The translations under genes and the position numbers were made by a program. The notes beneath the pieces are model-generated. The model did no database searches. It saw only the letters and a program-made list of their open reading frames with translations, and was not told where the DNA came from. DNA of 64,000 bases, from positions 62,001-126,000 of the forward strand of contig NZ_NHSJ01000038.1 of assembly GCF_002937075.1 (NCBI RefSeq), read 5' to 3'. Shown one piece after another: positions 61,532-64,000 of this stretch. Every line of letters begins with the position of its first letter. Positions within the stretch are counted from its first letter, which is position 1. The stretch is from Rhodoblastus sphagnicola. GTDB lineage: Bacteria > Pseudomonadota > Alphaproteobacteria > Rhizobiales > Beijerinckiaceae.

Positions 61532-62101
61532 TCAGAACGCGGCGCCCTGCAAGGCTTTGGGAATGCTGGCTTTCAGCTCGGCGAGCGCGATGGGGCCGAA
61601 ATGGCTGAACGCGATTTTTGGCGCCGGCGCCAGCACGAAGCTGGCGGGGATGCCGCGCGCGCCCAGCGCCCGGTACAGCCAGCCCTTGTGATCGACGCCG
61701 ACCCGCACGTAGGGGTTGCCGAACGCGCGCAGATATTTCAGCGTGTTGTCCGGATCGTCCACGGAGGCGATTCCGTAAATGGTCGCGCCGGAGCGGGCGA
61801 ATTCGACCAGCGCCTGGTGCTCCTCGCGGCATTGCGGGCACCACGAGGCGAACGCATTGAGGAACACCGCCTTGCCCGCAATGTCGGCGGCGGAAAAGCC
61901 GGGAATTTGCGCGCCGAGCGTGTCGGTCAGGCCGGGAACAGGCGGAAGATCGAAGCGGTCGGCGGCCAGCGGATTGAACAGCTTGCCGCCAAGATCGTAA
62001 CGCCGCCACGCCAGCGCGCCGACCCCTCCGGCGGCGCCCAAGACCGCGGCGCCCGCGAGGATGGAGCGTCTGGATGGAGTGGTGTCGGTCTGACCGGTCA
62101 T
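61532..62101 (-). CDS. TlpA/CcmG-like thiol-disulfide protein
   Basis: A 189-residue exported redoxin. The N-terminus SRRSILAGAAVLGAAGG resembles a Tat-type signal or a membrane anchor. The thioredoxin core has AVFLNAFASWCPQCREEHQA with the WCPQC active site near 91, and GIPASFVLAP as the cis-proline loop near 153. It is most like CcmG/DsbE or TlpA, which reduce periplasmic thiols, for example of apocytochrome c. It stands alone, with a ccmI-like fragment elsewhere in the window but no other ccm genes. The start at 62101 is the most likely of three ATGs. Confidence 0.82.
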   Translation of the reverse strand: MTGQTDTTPSRRSILAGAAVLGAAGGVGALAWRRYDLGGKLFNPLAADRFDLPPVPGLTDTLGAQIPGFSAADIAGKAVFLNAFASWCPQCREEHQALVEFARSGATIYGIASVDDPDNTLKYLRAFGNPYVRVGVDHKGWLYRALGARGIPASFVLAPAPKIAFSHFGPIALAELKASIPKALQGAAF

Positions 62102-62236
62102 GGCGCGCCCTCGCCTCATCAGCGCGCAAACGGCGAAAACTTTCAAGTTTTACATGATCGCAGGCTTAACGAAGGGCGGCCCTTGAACTCGCCTTGGCAA
62201 AGCCCCTAAATGAAGCCTCCACAATATGAGGGCGCC

Positions 62237-63475
62237 ATGAGCGAGACCATACCCCACGAATGCGACGTTCTTGTCGCCGGCGCCGGCTCGGCCGGACTTG
62301 CCGCCGCCCATGCCTTCGCCGCGCAGGGCCGCACGGTGGTGGTGGTCGGCAAGGTCGAAACCCATCTCGCTGGCCGCACCGTGGCCCTGTTCGAGGGCAG
62401 CCTGCGATTCTTTCGCGCGCTGGGGCTGTGGCCGGCGCTGGAGAGCCGCGCGGCGCCGATGGAGGGCATTCGCCTGATCGACGACACCGGCTCGATCTTT
62501 CCCACCCAGCCCAAGGAGTTTCGCGCGAGGGAGATCGATCTCGACGCCTTCGGCCAGAATGTCGAAAACAATGTTCTCGTCGCCGAACTGGCGGAAGCCG
62601 CGCGGAAGAATCCTCTGATCACGCTGGTCGAGGGCCTGCTCGACGCCTTCGAGCTGAATTATTCCGGGGCGCGGGCGCGGCTTGCCAGCGGCCAATGGAT
62701 CGACGCCAAATTCATCGTCGCCGGCGAGGGCCGCAATTCGCAGGCGCGGCAGGTCGCCGGAATTACCGTGAAAACCTGGACCTATCCGCAGGTCGCGCTG
62801 ACCGTGCTGCTCAAGCATGAAAAGCCGCATCACAATATTTCCACCGAATATCACAAACGTTCCGGCCCGTTCACTTTCGTGCCGCTGCAAGGCCGCGAGG
62901 GCGCGCCGCATCGCTCCAGCCTGGTCTGGCTGGTGACGCCGCGCGAAGCCGTGCGGTTGAAGGCCTTGGCGCCGGAAGAACTGGCGGCGGAAATCCAGGA
63001 ACAGTCGCACGATTTTCTCGGCCACATCACGCTCGACGGTCCCGTCGGCGCCTTCCCGATGGGCGCGCTGAAGACCAGTGGCGTCACCGGGCTGCGGCTC
63101 GCCTTGATCGGGGAATCCGCGCATCTGTTCCCGCCCATCGGCGCGCAGGGGTTGAACCTCACGCTGCGCGACGTCGCCAGTCTGGTCGATTGCCTTGAGG
63201 GCGTCGATCTCGACGAGGCCGACAAGATTACGCGGGCTTTGGCCTCTTACGAGCGCGACCGCGCCCGCGACATCGGTTTCCGCGTCAACGGCATCGACAT
63301 GCTCAACCGCTCGCTGCTGATCCATGCGCTGCCGGTGGATTTCGCCCGCGCTTTCGCGCTGACGTTTTTCTCGGCGTTCGGGCTGCTGCGCCGCGCGCTG
63401 ATGCGCGAGGGCGTGACGCCGCACGGGCCGACGCCCAAGCTGATGCAAAAGAGCGCGCGCGCGGCGCGGCATTAA
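62237..63475 (+). CDS. UbiH/UbiF-family FAD monooxygenase
   Basis: A 412-residue flavin hydroxylase of the UbiH/UbiF/VisC family, probably hydroxylating a ring carbon in ubiquinone synthesis. FAD motif VLVAGAGSAGLAAAHAFAAQ near 11-30, GRTVALFEGSLRFFRALGLW near 46, the DG-like motif AKFIVAGEGRNSQARQVAG near 160, and the second FAD motif LALIGESAHLFPPIGAQGLN near 290. The ATG at 62237 is favoured by GAGGG just upstream. It is followed after 1 nt by xthA. Which ring position it acts on is not clear. Confidence 0.85.
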   Translation: MSETIPHECDVLVAGAGSAGLAAAHAFAAQGRTVVVVGKVETHLAGRTVALFEGSLRFFRALGLWPALESRAAPMEGIRLIDDTGSIFPTQPKEFRAREIDLDAFGQNVENNVLVAELAEAARKNPLITLVEGLLDAFELNYSGARARLASGQWIDAKFIVAGEGRNSQARQVAGITVKTWTYPQVALTVLLKHEKPHHNISTEYHKRSGPFTFVPLQGREGAPHRSSLVWLVTPREAVRLKALAPEELAAEIQEQSHDFLGHITLDGPVGAFPMGALKTSGVTGLRLALIGESAHLFPPIGAQGLNLTLRDVASLVDCLEGVDLDEADKITRALASYERDRARDIGFRVNGIDMLNRSLLIHALPVDFARAFALTFFSAFGLLRRALMREGVTPHGPTPKLMQKSARAARH

Positions 63476-63476
63476 G

Positions 63477-64000
63477 ATGCGGATCGCGACCTGGAACATC
63501 AATTCGGTGCGCCTGCGCGTCGAGCATGTGCTGGCCTATTTGCGCGATGTCGCGCCGGACGTGCTGTGCCTGCAAGAGATCAAATGTCAGGACGAGGCGT
63601 TTCCCCGGCTCGAATTCGAGGCGGCCGGCTACAATGTCGCGGTGCACGGCCAGAAAAGCTACAATGGCGTGGCGCTGCTCTCCAAGGCGCCGATGGAATG
63701 GGTCGCCGGCCTGCCCGGCGATGAGACCGACGAGCAGGCGCGCTATATTGAAGCCGTGATCCCGTTTGGGTCGCGCGCGGCGCGGGTCGGCTGTCTCTAT
63801 CTGCCCAATGGCAATCCGTTGGGGACGGAGAAATATACCTACAAGCTGGCGTGGATGGAGCGGCTGATTTTTCACGCGCGCGCAATGCTCAAGCATGAAG
63901 AGGTTTTCGTGCTGGCGGGCGATTACAATGTGATCCCCGACGCGCGCGATGTTTACGATCCCGCCGGCTGGGTAGGCGACGCGCTTTACGCCCTGCCGAC
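63477..64000 (+). CDS. xthA: Exodeoxyribonuclease III (partial, cut by window edge)
   Basis: The first 174 codons of a class II AP endonuclease/3' exonuclease acting in base excision repair. MRIATWNINSVRLRVEHVLA opens the chain (Asn near 8), VLCLQEIKCQDEAFP near 30 has the metal-binding glutamate, GYNVAVHGQKSYNGVALLSK follows, and FVLAGDYNVIPDARDVYDP near 150 holds the catalytic Asp-x-Asn. The ATG at 63477 lies 1 nt after the monooxygenase stop, so it is probably co-transcribed. The C-terminal histidine lies beyond the window. Confidence 0.93.
   Translation, partial: MRIATWNINSVRLRVEHVLAYLRDVAPDVLCLQEIKCQDEAFPRLEFEAAGYNVAVHGQKSYNGVALLSKAPMEWVAGLPGDETDEQARYIEAVIPFGSRAARVGCLYLPNGNPLGTEKYTYKLAWMERLIFHARAMLKHEEVFVLAGDYNVIPDARDVYDPAGWVGDALYALP

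Overview
The window looks like the chromosome of a high-GC alphaproteobacterium, most likely a Hyphomicrobiales member of the Beijerinckiaceae/Methylocystaceae type. The support is the base composition, an alphaproteobacterial SOS box (GTTC-N7-GTTC) between ssb and uvrA, alphaproteobacterial intergenic repeat families, and the overall gene repertoire. The genus assignment is inference. No rRNA, tRNA, CRISPR array, prophage or intact insertion sequence was seen. The last gene (xthA) runs off the right edge.

Region 1 (1-15060) is a surface-polysaccharide locus. A compact UDP-glucose 6-dehydrogenase (ugd) is divergent from a plus-strand run of large glycan enzymes: a 1416-residue protein fusing a WbsX-like domain with GT4 and GT2 glycosyltransferases, a polysaccharide pyruvyl transferase, a secreted WbsX/GH99-like protein, a GT92-like transferase, a GT4 enzyme, a GT2-GT4 fusion and an unrecognised 657-residue protein. 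The last three are translationally coupled. No flippase, polymerase or chain-length regulator lies in the window.

Region 2 (15061-15504) is a scrapyard: a perfect hairpin terminator, a palindromic repeat shared with the left edge of the window, the tail of an IS630-like transposase and the first codons of a ccmI-like gene, all abutting.

Region 3 (15505-23655) holds a PiT phosphate transporter, a MarR-controlled FUSC/DUF1656/HlyD efflux operon, and alanine racemase with D-amino-acid dehydrogenase (alr-dadA).

Region 4 (23871-42213) is a nitrogen and polyamine catabolic island. It has a MocR/GabR-like regulator divergent from gabT and gabD, then a gamma-glutamyl-polyamine module: two PuuA-type ligases, a class I amidotransferase, a GntR/FCD regulator, a PuuC-like aldehyde dehydrogenase, a SpuC-like transaminase, the transporter potFGHI and a TyrR-like activator. 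Putrescine is probably imported, degraded to GABA and passed to GabT/GabD to give succinate. A palindromic motif TGTGATCAYA recurs in the three control regions of this island and probably defines one regulon.

Region 5 (42195-45683) is a glutarate module: a LysR regulator divergent from glutaryl-CoA dehydrogenase, followed by a family III CoA transferase.

Region 6 (45715-64000) is mostly housekeeping: ssb/uvrA, a candidate three-hairpin small RNA downstream of uvrA, a minus-strand Mla-type lipid transport operon, a dipeptide epimerase, PhoH, two PLP enzymes, a DsbA-like protein, an amiD-type amidase, small envelope proteins, a TlpA-like redoxin, a UbiH-type monooxygenase and the start of xthA.
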